A DNA stretch of 64,000 nt, from assembly GCA_029202405.1 (NCBI GenBank), contig CP119312.1, positions 129,001 through 193,000 of the forward strand, given 5' to 3'. The notes under the pieces are model-generated. The model saw only the letters and a program-made list of their open reading frames with translations, did not search any database and had not been told where the DNA came from. The DNA is from Candidatus Devosia phytovorans. GTDB lineage: Bacteria; Pseudomonadota; Alphaproteobacteria; Rhizobiales; Devosiaceae. A program made the translations under genes and the position numbers. This document shows, piece by piece, positions 7,578 through 15,579 of this stretch. How positions within the stretch are numbered: the first letter of the stretch is position 1; the number at the start of each line of letters is the position of its first letter.

Positions 7578-10124
7578 CTAGAGGTCGCGCAGGAGGCGCG
7601 CCGGGCGGGCCGAGGCGGAGCGCAAGATGGTCATGGCGCCGAGCAGGGCGGTGATGACAATGGCGGCGATCAGCACCATGGCGAGGACGCGGGTGTTGAG
7701 TACGAAGTCCACGTTGAGCATGACCATGCTGACGAGGAAGCCAAGGCCGATGCCGATGAGGGCAGCGGGAATGGCGGCAAGGGTCGCCAGGATGAAATAT
7801 TGCAGGAAGGCGGTGCCGAGGAGGCCGCGGCGGGTGCTGCCGAGGACTTTGGTGATGACCGTATCGGCCTCGCGCTGGCGGCGGCCGGTCGAGAGGCTGC
7901 CGATAAGGACGAGCAGGCCATTGCCAACGGCAAGGCCACCGACCAGGGCCGAGGCGAAGGAGAGCTGGGCCAGGGCGTCGGTGATCTGTTTCAGCGTATC
8001 GCCGATGGCGATGAAGCGGATATCGGGCAGGTCATTGGCGAGCTGGACCTTGACCGCATCTTCCTGGCCGGGGACGGCAGTGACGGCGGCAAAGAGCGTC
8101 GTCGGATAATCCTCGATGACGCCGGGCGAGAAGGTGGCGAGGAAGTCGATGCCGCCCTGCCAGGAATAGTCGCGGAAGCTGGCAACGGTGACGGTGACCG
8201 GGTCGCCGAAGATGGTGAAGGTCAGGGTGTCGCCGAGATTGACGCCGAGGCCGGAGCGCAGGCTCTGGTGCAGGGAGACAAGGCCGGGGCCGGAATACTC
8301 CTCGGGCCACCATTCACCGGCGGTGACGCGGGACGAGGCGGGGAGTTCCTCACGGAAGGTCAGGGGGACCTCGCCGGCAAGGAGGAAAGTGGCTTCGGGG
8401 CCGCGGGTTTGCAGGTCTGCCGCAGGCGTGCCGGCGACATCGGTCAGGAGGCCGCGCAGCATGGGGGTCGAGACGAAGCGCGAAATATTGCCGCCGGGGG
8501 CGGACATGGTTTCGAGCAGCTCGACCTCGTCGGGGAAGAGGTCGGAGGCGACGAGCGTGGGGGCATCGAAGGCCGAGGCGCCGAGAAATTCCTGGCGCAT
8601 ATTGGCCTGGAGCACGAGCACGACGATGAGCATGGCCAGCGCCATGCCGGCGGAGACGACCACGGAGGCTGCATTCTGGCCGGAACCGGAAATGGCGCGG
8701 AGGGCATGGCGCAGAACCATGATGCGCGGCTCGGGCAGGTGGCGCAGGGCCCATTGGATGAGGCGGATGAAGAGCTGGAACACCAGGGCTGCCGCGATGC
8801 TGGCCACGCCGAAGGCGGCGACGAGCTGGATATCCTCGGTCATCAGCCAGGCGAGGATGAAGAAGGCGATAGCGGCCAGGATCAGCGGAATGATGCTGGG
8901 GGTCAGCAGCAGAGCGCGCCAGTTGACCGGTGGGGCAGAGAGGCCCTTGGAGCGGAAGAGCAGGACCGGGCGAATGGTCTGGGCCTGCTGCAGCGGCAGA
9001 TAGGCGAAGGCAAAGGCGGTGACGAAACCGGCCGCGGCTGCAACCAGCAGGGGCTGGAGATGGACGGCGGGTGCCAGGGCGATGCCGACGGCGCTGCCGA
9101 CATAGGGCAGCAGCAGGAAGGCGCCGCCACCACCGATGATGATGCCGATGCCGACGCCGACGGCGGCAAGGGCTGCGACCTGGGCGAAGAAATGCAGGAA
9201 GACGCGGGTGCGGCCGGCGCCCATGGAGCGGAGCACGGCAATGACGCTGGCACGCTCGGCGATATAGGCCTGCATGCCGGTCCAGACGGAAACGCCGCCG
9301 ATCAGCAGCGAGCCGAGGCCGACGATGACGAGGAAGCGCATGAAGAGGTCGTAGTAGCGCACCATGTCACCGAGGCCGTCGCGGGCGGAGCGGATGGTCC
9401 AGCCGCTATTGGCGAAGGCGTCGTCGGCGGCGAGGCGGCCAGCGTCCTGGTCCAGATCGGAGAGCAGGATCTTGTAGCGCGACCAGGTGCCGAGGCCGGG
9501 CAGGGGCGAGGAACGATCACCGATGCCGGCAAAGCCTTCGGCCGAGATCAGGGCGGTGAGCCCGAGGCGGAAGCCGCGGACGGCGCCATCGGGCAGGCGG
9601 GTCAGGGTGCCGCGGGCCTCGAACTCGGTGCCGCCGAGGAAGAAGGTGTCGCCAACTGCGATCTGCAGCTGATCGAGGAGGAGCGGATCGACAAGGGCAC
9701 CGGGAATATCGTCGCGGATTTCGAGCAGGTCGGCGAGAGTGGTGCCTCCGGTCAGCTGCGGGCTGACCACTTGGCCGAGCAGGGGATAGTTGTCGCCAAC
9801 GGCGGCGAGATCGACGAAGGCGTCGGCAGCATCGGATTCGGCGCGCACATTGGTGTCGACGGTGTCGGTGACGGCGCCGAAACTGCGCATGATGTCGAGT
9901 TCTTCGGCATTGGCGACGCGGTCGGCGCGGGAGAGTTCGAGATCGCCGCCCATCAGTTCGGCGGCGCCCGATTCAATAGCGCGGGAAATGCTGGCGCCGA
10001 CGGAATTGACGCCGGCAATCAGCGCAGTGCCCACAGCAAGGCAGACCACGAGGAGCAGGAAGCGGCGCAGGTCGCCACGCATGTCGAGCAGCCCGATGCG
10101 GACTGCCGCAAGGAACTGATGCAT
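7578..10124 (-). CDS. ABC transporter permease, FtsX/YbbP family
   Basis: This 848-residue inner-membrane protein has the duplicated FtsX-like layout of YbbP: an N-terminal helix (about 20-40), a large MacB-like periplasmic domain, a block of helices from about 260 to 460, a second periplasmic domain, and three helices at the C-terminus. It partners the ATPase encoded immediately upstream, with which it overlaps by TGATG. YbbA-YbbP pairs are Type VII-fold ABC systems that act on periplasmic or membrane-bound substrates through conformational coupling and do not import. In many bacteria they sit beside a TesA-like esterase; none is here. Substrate unknown. Confidence 0.88.
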   Translation of the reverse strand: MHQFLAAVRIGLLDMRGDLRRFLLLVVCLAVGTALIAGVNSVGASISRAIESGAAELMGGDLELSRADRVANAEELDIMRSFGAVTDTVDTNVRAESDAADAFVDLAAVGDNYPLLGQVVSPQLTGGTTLADLLEIRDDIPGALVDPLLLDQLQIAVGDTFFLGGTEFEARGTLTRLPDGAVRGFRLGLTALISAEGFAGIGDRSSPLPGLGTWSRYKILLSDLDQDAGRLAADDAFANSGWTIRSARDGLGDMVRYYDLFMRFLVIVGLGSLLIGGVSVWTGMQAYIAERASVIAVLRSMGAGRTRVFLHFFAQVAALAAVGVGIGIIIGGGGAFLLLPYVGSAVGIALAPAVHLQPLLVAAAAGFVTAFAFAYLPLQQAQTIRPVLLFRSKGLSAPPVNWRALLLTPSIIPLILAAIAFFILAWLMTEDIQLVAAFGVASIAAALVFQLFIRLIQWALRHLPEPRIMVLRHALRAISGSGQNAASVVVSAGMALAMLIVVLVLQANMRQEFLGASAFDAPTLVASDLFPDEVELLETMSAPGGNISRFVSTPMLRGLLTDVAGTPAADLQTRGPEATFLLAGEVPLTFREELPASSRVTAGEWWPEEYSGPGLVSLHQSLRSGLGVNLGDTLTFTIFGDPVTVTVASFRDYSWQGGIDFLATFSPGVIEDYPTTLFAAVTAVPGQEDAVKVQLANDLPDIRFIAIGDTLKQITDALAQLSFASALVGGLAVGNGLLVLIGSLSTGRRQREADTVITKVLGSTRRGLLGTAFLQYFILATLAAIPAALIGIGLGFLVSMVMLNVDFVLNTRVLAMVLIAAIVITALLGAMTILRSASARPARLLRDL

Positions 10125-10831
10125 CAGCGCGCCACCGTGGTTTCGACCAGTTCGCCAGCGGTCATGGTGAAGACGCGATCGGCGCGTTCGGCGAGATGGG
10201 GGTCGTGGGTGATGAGCACGACAGCGGTGTTCTGCTTGCGGGCGAGGTCGAACATCAGGTCGACGACGACGGCGCCGGTGGTCTGATCGAGATTGCCGGT
10301 GGGCTCGTCGGCGAGCAACAGCGGCGGGTTGGCGACCATGGCGCGGGCGAGGCCGACGCGCTGCTGTTCGCCACCGGACAGGGCGGAGGGTCGGTGGTCG
10401 AGGCGGTCGCCGAGGCCAACGGCTTTGAGCGCTTCGGCGGCACGCTCGCGCACTTGTGACATGGACAGAGTTGGCTCGGCGATTTCCAGGGCGAGGCCGA
10501 CATTGTCATGGGCGGTGAGCGAGGGGATGAGATGGAAACTCTGGAAGACGATGCCCATGGTGTGGCGGCGGAAACGCGCCAGATCGTCTTCGCTGAGCTT
10601 TTCGAGGATGGAGCCGTTGACCGTGACAGAGCCGGTGGAGCTGCGTTCGAGGCCAGCGAGGAGCATCAGCATGGACGTCTTGCCGCTGCCCGAGGGGCCG
10701 ACGATGGCGACGACTTCGGCGGGCGCGACCTTGAGCGAGACGCCCTTGAGAATGGTGAGCGGCTTGCCGGCGATTTCGAGAGTGTAGGTTACATCCCGGG
10801 CGTCGATGATCGGAGCGTCAGAGGTGTTCAC
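10124..10831 (-). CDS. ABC transporter ATP-binding protein, YbbA/LolD family
   Basis: This ATPase subunit of about 235 residues drives the FtsX-type permease downstream. It has Walker A GPSGSGKTSML, the Q-loop FQSFHLIPSLTAHDNV, the signature LSGGEQQRVGLARAM, Walker B LLLADEPTGNLD and the switch histidine in LITHDPHLAERA. Start choice: the GTG at 10831 has AAAGGG five bases upstream, whereas an ATG at 10846 and a TTG at 10867 have no ribosome binding site. The gene overlaps the permease by TGATG. It is the first gene of a two-gene operon. Confidence 0.9.
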   Translation of the reverse strand: MNTSDAPIIDARDVTYTLEIAGKPLTILKGVSLKVAPAEVVAIVGPSGSGKTSMLMLLAGLERSSTGSVTVNGSILEKLSEDDLARFRRHTMGIVFQSFHLIPSLTAHDNVGLALEIAEPTLSMSQVRERAAEALKAVGLGDRLDHRPSALSGGEQQRVGLARAMVANPPLLLADEPTGNLDQTTGAVVVDLMFDLARKQNTAVVLITHDPHLAERADRVFTMTAGELVETTVAR

Positions 10832-11022
10832 CAGAACCCTTTCCATCCAAATGCGTTCATAGGGCAATGCCGAAGTGAACCAATCGGTTCACTCCATGCT
10901 ATCGAGCGCTAGCTAAACCGTAACAACTAAACAAGATGTGACAGATTTTGGCTGGCTTCGGAAACGCCTTGCTGGCAGACATTAAACGAACTGACGTCAC
11001 CGCGTGACAGGGGAATTGTCTT

Positions 11023-11559
11023 TTGAGTATGCGATCAAAGTTTTTTGCCGGTTTTTGTACCCTGGTCATGGCCCTGCCCATGATGGTCATCACCCCGGTT
11101 ACCACCCAGGCCGCGGAAGAAGAACTGGCGCTGCTGGGTTCCTATGTCGGTAGCTGGCGCGGTGAAGGCGCGCTGGTGGGCGGCGACAAGCCCGAGCCGT
11201 TTCGCTGCCGGTTGAGCGTGGCCAAGGGCAATCAGGGCAAGATCAACTATTCGGGCCGCTGCACGCTGGTGAGCGCGACGCTCTCGATCAGCGGCACGAT
11301 CGCCTATAATGATCAGGCACGGCAGTATGAGGCTGCGATGAGCTCCAATGCGGGCTTTACAGGTCTTGCCATCGGCCAGCAGAGCAGTGGTCAGATCAGC
11401 TTTGACCTGCGCGAACGTCAGAAGGACCGGACCGGCAGCGATGTGCGCATCGGCTCGAAAATCCTGCTTGAGGGCAATGACAGCATCACGGTGAATTTCG
11501 AAGTGGAGTTCAACGACTCCGGCGAAGTGCTGACCGCTTCGGTGCCGTTCAGCCAGTAG
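11023..11559 (+). CDS. Secreted protein of unknown function
   Basis: This protein of 178 residues has a signal peptide ending near TTQAAEE (about residue 30) and a beta-strand-rich mature domain of about 145 residues. Motifs such as YVGSWRGEGAL and INYSGRCTLVSATLSISGTIAY suggest a lipocalin- or DUF1579-like barrel, but I cannot assign a family with confidence. The TTG at 11023 has AGGGGA eight bases upstream; an ATG two codons later at 11029 is the alternative. It is monocistronic with its own terminator at 11581-11612. Periplasmic or outer-surface location is expected. Confidence 0.75.
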   Translation: MSMRSKFFAGFCTLVMALPMMVITPVTTQAAEEELALLGSYVGSWRGEGALVGGDKPEPFRCRLSVAKGNQGKINYSGRCTLVSATLSISGTIAYNDQARQYEAAMSSNAGFTGLAIGQQSSGQISFDLRERQKDRTGSDVRIGSKILLEGNDSITVNFEVEFNDSGEVLTASVPFSQ

Positions 11560-11580
11560 GCTTCGGTTTCAGACATGCAA

Positions 11581-11612
11581 AAGGGCCCGCGGATCGCTCC
11601 GCGGGCCTTTGT
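11581..11612. terminator. Bidirectional rho-independent terminator
   Basis: A stem of 12-13 bp (AAGGGCCCGCGGA / TCCGCGGGCCTTT, loop TCGC) is flanked by A and T runs, so it can stop both the secreted-protein gene (+) and the convergent oxidoreductase gene (-), whose stop lies at 11617. Confidence 0.9.
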
Positions 11613-11616
11613 GTTT

Positions 11617-12897
11617 CTAGAGCCTGACCAGCCCCTTCACATCGACCGGCAGGCCGGTCTGGAAGCTCTTGTTGGCGGCGATGCCGGTGAGGATGGAGAG
11701 GGCGCCGTCGCGGTGGTTGGCGCCGTAGCCGGGGCGTGGGGTGGCGCGCCCAAAGATTTCCTCGAGCATGATCTTGTCACCGCCGCCATGGCCGCCTTCG
11801 CCATGGATGACCGGGACGACGCGCGGCTCGCCATGCATGGGGAAGTGGTAGAGCTTGATGCCCTTGGCCGATCCTTCGGTGTCAGAGGTCGAGCCGGCAT
11901 TGATGTAGGAATTTTCGTGCACGGTCAGCTCGAGGCGGCCACCGGTGCCGTTGATGGCGACGTTGAAGCCTTCCCAGGGGGCATAGGCATAGAGCGAATA
12001 GGTCATCACCGCCTTGTTGCGGTAACGGACCATGACATTCATCGTATCCTCGATGGAAATGCCATCGCCGAAGACATTCTGGTCGCGCTGGTAGCCGTCT
12101 TCCTTTTCGGCATCCCAATAAAGTCCCTTCTGGACGGGATTGCTGGTGAGGTCGATGGCGAATTTATCTTCGCCGGCTGCGGCGACATTGGTGGTGCGAC
12201 TATAGGGGGTGAAGACACCCCGTTCCTCGGCATTGGCCCGGCCATAGAAGCGCAGGTCGCCCATGGCGAAGACCGTGTCGGGCTGGCTGCCGAGCCAGAA
12301 ATTGACCAGGTCGAAATGGTGGGTGGACTTGTGCACCATGAGGCCGCCGGAATTGCGCTTGTCGCGGTGCCAGCGGCGGAAATAATCGGCGCCGTGGCGG
12401 GTATCGAGCAGCCATTCGAAATGGACGGAAGTGACGGTGCCGATGGCGCCTTCGGCAATGAGTTCGCGCAGGGCCGAATTGTGCGGCGCATAGCGGTAGT
12501 TGAAGGTGACGCGGACATCGCGGCCGGTGCGCTCGACGGCGTCGAGGATGGCCTGGCACTTTTCGGGGTCGGTGGTCATCGGCTTTTCGGTGATGACGTC
12601 GCAACCGGCCTCGAGCGCGGCGATGATGTAGAGGTGATGGGTGCGGTCGACGGAGGTGACGATGATGGTATCGGGCTTGCACTCGGCGATCATGGTGGCG
12701 AAATCGGCCGCCTTGTAGGTCGGTACGGACTGGCCTGAGAGCTCTTCGGCGATGACCTTGTTGGTGAAATCCATGCGGGTCTGGTTGGTGTCGCAAAGCG
12801 CGACGAGCCGGGAGTGCTCGCGGTGCGGACCCAGGATCGCTTCGTAGAACATGCGCGCGCGACCGCCCGTGCCAACTATCGCATAGCTCTTGGCCAT
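11617..12897 (-). CDS. Gfo/Idh/MocA family oxidoreductase
   Basis: This 426-residue NAD(P)-dependent sugar or cyclitol dehydrogenase-like enzyme has an N-terminal Rossmann domain (AIVGTGGRARMF, then the EKP motif VITEKPMTTD near residue 94) and a C-terminal substrate-binding domain with the GGLMVHKSTHHFDLVNF segment. A GGAGAA box precedes the ATG at 12897. It is divergent from a GntR/FCD regulator, with an aldo/keto reductase following that regulator. These three probably form one sugar-acid or polyol catabolic locus, but no transporter is attached and the substrate cannot be named. Confidence 0.9.
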   Translation of the reverse strand: MAKSYAIVGTGGRARMFYEAILGPHREHSRLVALCDTNQTRMDFTNKVIAEELSGQSVPTYKAADFATMIAECKPDTIIVTSVDRTHHLYIIAALEAGCDVITEKPMTTDPEKCQAILDAVERTGRDVRVTFNYRYAPHNSALRELIAEGAIGTVTSVHFEWLLDTRHGADYFRRWHRDKRNSGGLMVHKSTHHFDLVNFWLGSQPDTVFAMGDLRFYGRANAEERGVFTPYSRTTNVAAAGEDKFAIDLTSNPVQKGLYWDAEKEDGYQRDQNVFGDGISIEDTMNVMVRYRNKAVMTYSLYAYAPWEGFNVAINGTGGRLELTVHENSYINAGSTSDTEGSAKGIKLYHFPMHGEPRVVPVIHGEGGHGGGDKIMLEEIFGRATPRPGYGANHRDGALSILTGIAANKSFQTGLPVDVKGLVRL

Positions 12898-12949
12898 TCG
12901 TTTTCTCCAATTCGAACAGATGCGTGACCGTGGTTTGGCACGCGTGAAA

Positions 12950-12974
12950 TTGCATCTACCATACAAGATGGCAA
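12950..12974. promoter_or_regulatory. Imperfect dyad in the divergent gap, possible GntR operator
   Basis: TTGCATCT-ACCATACA-AGATGGCAA is an imperfect inverted repeat (one extra G in the right arm) between the oxidoreductase start at 12897 and the GntR start at 13065. FCD-type GntR proteins usually bind such short dyads in their own divergent promoter. The match is weak. Confidence 0.25.
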
Positions 12975-13064
12975 GAATGTAGTGTTGTTTTCATCGCGGC
13001 CGCAAAAGGCAGTTTTCTGTGGAAGCGGGACAAAAACGAGACAGAGCAGCGGGATAAGGGGATC

Positions 13065-13766
13065 ATGGTCCGAAGTGGAGAATCAGCCAAGGTGACGACC
13101 AGCGTGCTCGACATTCCAGAAGAAACCATGGCGCTGCGGGTGGTGGGCGCGCTGCGCGACGATATCGTCACTATGGCGCTCAAGCCAGGCGACGTGATTT
13201 CGGAGAGCGATATCGCGGGGCGCTATGGCGTGTCGCGGCAACCGGTGCGCGAGGCCTTTATCCGGTTGGCGCAGCAGGGCCTGCTGCTGATCCGGCCCAA
13301 GCGCGCCACAGTGGTCAAGAAAATTTCGCCCGAGGGCGTTCGGCAAAGCCGGTTCATTCGCGAAAGCATCGAGGTCGAGATCGTGCGTCGACTGGCGAGC
13401 AATCCGGGTGATGCGGGCGCGGTGCTGAGCGAGCTGATTGCGGACCAGGAAGTGGCCTCCAATGCCAATGATAGCCGGCGCTTCCACACGCTGGACGAGC
13501 TGTTTCATCGCAGCCTCGCCCGACTGGCGGGCGTCGAATATGCCTGGCAGCTGATCGATGATCACAAGATGCAGCTCGACCGCGTGCGCTATCTGACGCT
13601 GGGCGTATCGCAGTCGCAGACGGCGATCGGCGAGCACAAGGTGATAGTGGCGGCCGTGGCCAAGGGTGATGTGGCGGCTGCGGAAGCGGCGATGCGGGCG
13701 CATCTGGGGCGCGCAGAAGTGCTGCTGACGCAAACCATCGCCGAGCATTCGGACTATTTCGAATAG
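13065..13766 (+). CDS. GntR family transcriptional regulator, FCD domain
   Basis: This 233-residue regulator has an N-terminal winged helix-turn-helix (ISESDIAGRYGVSRQPVREAF near residues 44-64) and an all-helical FCD ligand domain containing the conserved metal/ligand-site residues in LDELFHRSLARLAG and a terminal H in IGEHKVIVAAVAKGD. AAGGGG precedes the ATG. It is divergent from the Gfo/Idh/MocA oxidoreductase and 61 bp upstream of the aldo/keto reductase, and is most likely a repressor of both, released by a sugar acid. Confidence 0.92.
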   Translation: MVRSGESAKVTTSVLDIPEETMALRVVGALRDDIVTMALKPGDVISESDIAGRYGVSRQPVREAFIRLAQQGLLLIRPKRATVVKKISPEGVRQSRFIRESIEVEIVRRLASNPGDAGAVLSELIADQEVASNANDSRRFHTLDELFHRSLARLAGVEYAWQLIDDHKMQLDRVRYLTLGVSQSQTAIGEHKVIVAAVAKGDVAAAEAAMRAHLGRAEVLLTQTIAEHSDYFE

Positions 13767-13827
13767 GCCGGCAACCCGTTGCCAGTCTGGCGACTTTCCT
13801 CTCAAGCAAGTTTGAGGACGCAGACGC

Positions 13828-14802
13828 ATGAAGACGAGACGGCTGGGCAAGACGGGATATGAGGTCAGCGAGATCGGGCTGGGCTGCTGGCAGCTGGGTG
13901 GCGATTTCGGGCCGGTGGGCGATGAGACGGCCAGCGCCATTCTCGATGCCGCCAACGCGGCTGGCATTACATTCTGGGACACGGCCGACGTCTATGGATC
14001 GGGCCTCAGCGAAAGCCGGATCGGCGCGCATAACAAGCCGGAAGGTCTTCATGTTGCGACCAAGCTCGGGCGTGGCGGCGGGCTTTATCCGAACAATTAT
14101 TCAAAGGATGGCGTGCGGGCGAGCCTTGTGGCTTCAGCGGAACGGCTGGGTGTGACGAGCCTCGACCTGGCGCAATTGCACTGCGTGCCGACGGATGTGC
14201 TGCGCGACGGGGCGATCTTTTCCTGGATGGATGAGTTCAGGGCCGAGGGGATCGTCAGGCATTGGGGCGCCAGCGTCGAGACCATCGAGGAGGGGCTGAT
14301 CTGCCTGGAGCAGCCGGGCTGCGCCACGCTGCAGATCATCTTCAACCTGTTTCGCCAGGACGCCGCGAAGGAATTGCTGCCCAAGGCGGCGGAGAAGGAT
14401 GTCGGCATCATCGTGCGGCTGCCGCTGGCGAGCGGATTGCTGAGCGGCAAGTATGACAAGGCAACGCGCTTCGATCCGAGCGATCACCGGAGCTATAATG
14501 CAGAGGGGCAAGCTTTTTCGGTGGGCGAAACCTTTTCGGGCCTGCCCTTCGAGAAGGGTGTGGAGCTGGTGGCCGAGCTGCGGGGTCTGGCGCCCGAGGC
14601 GCTGCCAATGAGCCAGTTTGCGCTGCGTTGGATCCTCGATCATCCGCAGGTTTCGACCGTCATCGCCGGCGTCAGCAAGCCGGAACAGATTGCGGACAAT
14701 GTTGCGGCTAGTGAACAGAAGAGCCTGTTCCCGGCGCTGATGGGCCAATTGGGCGAATGGTATGAGAAATCGGTGAAGCCGGAGATACGCGGCGGGGTTT
14801 GA
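13828..14802 (+). CDS. Aldo/keto reductase
   Basis: This 324-residue TIM-barrel NADPH-dependent oxidoreductase begins MKTRRLGKTGYEVSEIGLGCWQ-like, typical of the AKR superfamily, with the catalytic aspartate/tyrosine pair in TFWDTADVYGSG. The later segments are DLAQLHCVP and the C-terminal cofactor-binding STVIAGVSKPEQIADN. GAGGA lies upstream of the ATG. It follows the GntR gene and is likely part of the same sugar-related unit. Two short hairpins (around 14817-14837 and 14850-14874) lie between it and the convergent brnA gene. Confidence 0.9.
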   Translation: MKTRRLGKTGYEVSEIGLGCWQLGGDFGPVGDETASAILDAANAAGITFWDTADVYGSGLSESRIGAHNKPEGLHVATKLGRGGGLYPNNYSKDGVRASLVASAERLGVTSLDLAQLHCVPTDVLRDGAIFSWMDEFRAEGIVRHWGASVETIEEGLICLEQPGCATLQIIFNLFRQDAAKELLPKAAEKDVGIIVRLPLASGLLSGKYDKATRFDPSDHRSYNAEGQAFSVGETFSGLPFEKGVELVAELRGLAPEALPMSQFALRWILDHPQVSTVIAGVSKPEQIADNVAASEQKSLFPALMGQLGEWYEKSVKPEIRGGV

Positions 14803-14875
14803 AGGCGGCTCGGTTGGTGGAGTAGCAAGCTCCACCTCACCCAGCGGCGGTCTTCTCAGCGAAGAGGAGAAGACT

Positions 14876-15202
14876 TCAGCCGGCGCGGCGAGTGTTTTTT
14901 TTATCTGCGGTGCCGGCCTGTTGTTCCCCCACGGCTTCGTGCGCCCTTACATAGGCCTTGAGCACATCCTGCATACGGGTGATATGGCCTTTGCCCTGAC
15001 GTTTGAAGAAGAAGAAAACGTCGGAATCGAGCTTGAGATGAACCGAGGTTTTGCCCTGGGGATCGACCCAGACGGCGTTTTCCCAAAAGCTGTCTGGAAG
15101 GTCGGGGCCCTCGGGTGCATCGGGATTGTGATAGACTTCCCCCCTATCTTTCATCGCCCGTATTTCTGCGAGCGTCGCCCGCTTGATATTTTTGTCGGTC
15201 AC
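14876..15202 (-). CDS. brnA: BrnA-type antitoxin
   Basis: This is the antitoxin of a BrnT/BrnA type II module; BrnA binds BrnT and represses the operon. The protein of about 108 residues has the BrnA/COG3514 layout: a charged N-terminus with AEIRAMKDRGE, the central PDLPDSFWENA, and a C-terminal ribbon-helix-helix DNA-binding segment (KTSVHLKLDSDVFFFFKRQGKGHITRMQ cut here into its strand and helices). The second GTG (15202) lies 8 nt after GGAAAGG; a GTG at 15211 touches that box and is less likely. It overlaps the 3' end of brnT by 59 nt. The C-terminal tail is basic. Confidence 0.88.
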   Translation of the reverse strand: MTDKNIKRATLAEIRAMKDRGEVYHNPDAPEGPDLPDSFWENAVWVDPQGKTSVHLKLDSDVFFFFKRQGKGHITRMQDVLKAYVRAHEAVGEQQAGTADKKNTRRAG

Positions 15203-15440
15203 GTTGGCCACCTTTCCAGGCAGAAATTATTCGTATGATCCCATTCCGATTGGTGTGGATGACGACGTAGCACTCCCTATCGACGAAGCTGGTCGACCTG
15301 TACCGGGCCTCACCATAATCGAACCGGTCGTCTGGCTCGGTGAGTACCCATTGCTCGAAGATAAGCATGGCGTCGAGGACATCCACGTCGTGCTTCTCGA
15401 TATTGGTTCGTCGCTTGTTCTCGTCCCACTCGTAGTCCAT
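15144..15440 (-). CDS. brnT: BrnT-type ribonuclease toxin
   Basis: This 98-residue toxin of the BrnT family has a RelE-like fold and is expected to cleave RNA and arrest growth. The family signature YEWDENKRRTNIEKHDVD opens the protein, followed by the ERV/DDRFDYGEARY region and the C-terminal RIISAWK-RDRQKY motif. In most relatives the last motif reads SARKA/RRERR; here it is SAWKGGQRD, a noticeable change in the active-site helix. Toxin precedes antitoxin, the usual order for brnTA. The ATG at 15440 is chosen; GGGGG lies just upstream. Base composition is lower in GC than the flanking genes. Confidence 0.88.
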   Translation of the reverse strand: MDYEWDENKRRTNIEKHDVDVLDAMLIFEQWVLTEPDDRFDYGEARYRSTSFVDRECYVVIHTNRNGIIRIISAWKGGQRDRQKYQAGDARRNTGDER

Positions 15441-15469
15441 GTGCCCCCACACACAGCCATGAGAATTTT

Positions 15470-15498
15470 AGTGTACACCAAAGTGTACACTTCGTCAA
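15470..15498 (-). promoter_or_regulatory. brnTA promoter with overlaid operator
   Basis: On the minus strand TTGACG (15498-15493) and TACACT (15475-15470) are spaced exactly 17 bp, a good sigma-70 promoter. A perfect inverted repeat, AGTGTACAC-CAAA-GTGTACACT on the plus strand (15470-15491), fills the spacer and covers the -10 box. This is the expected position for autorepression by the BrnA-BrnT complex. Confidence 0.85.
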
Positions 15499-15579
15499 AC
15501 CAACGGCGTGCCCCTAGCTTATCTCGCCGTTGATCCCTACCTTGTTGGACAACAACAAGAACCCACCTGAGTATACCCC

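Noticed and set aside
7800..10286. Long plus-strand frame opposite the FtsX-type permease
   Set aside because: Gly/Asp/Glu-rich shadow; permease and ATPase on the minus strand are coupled and complete.
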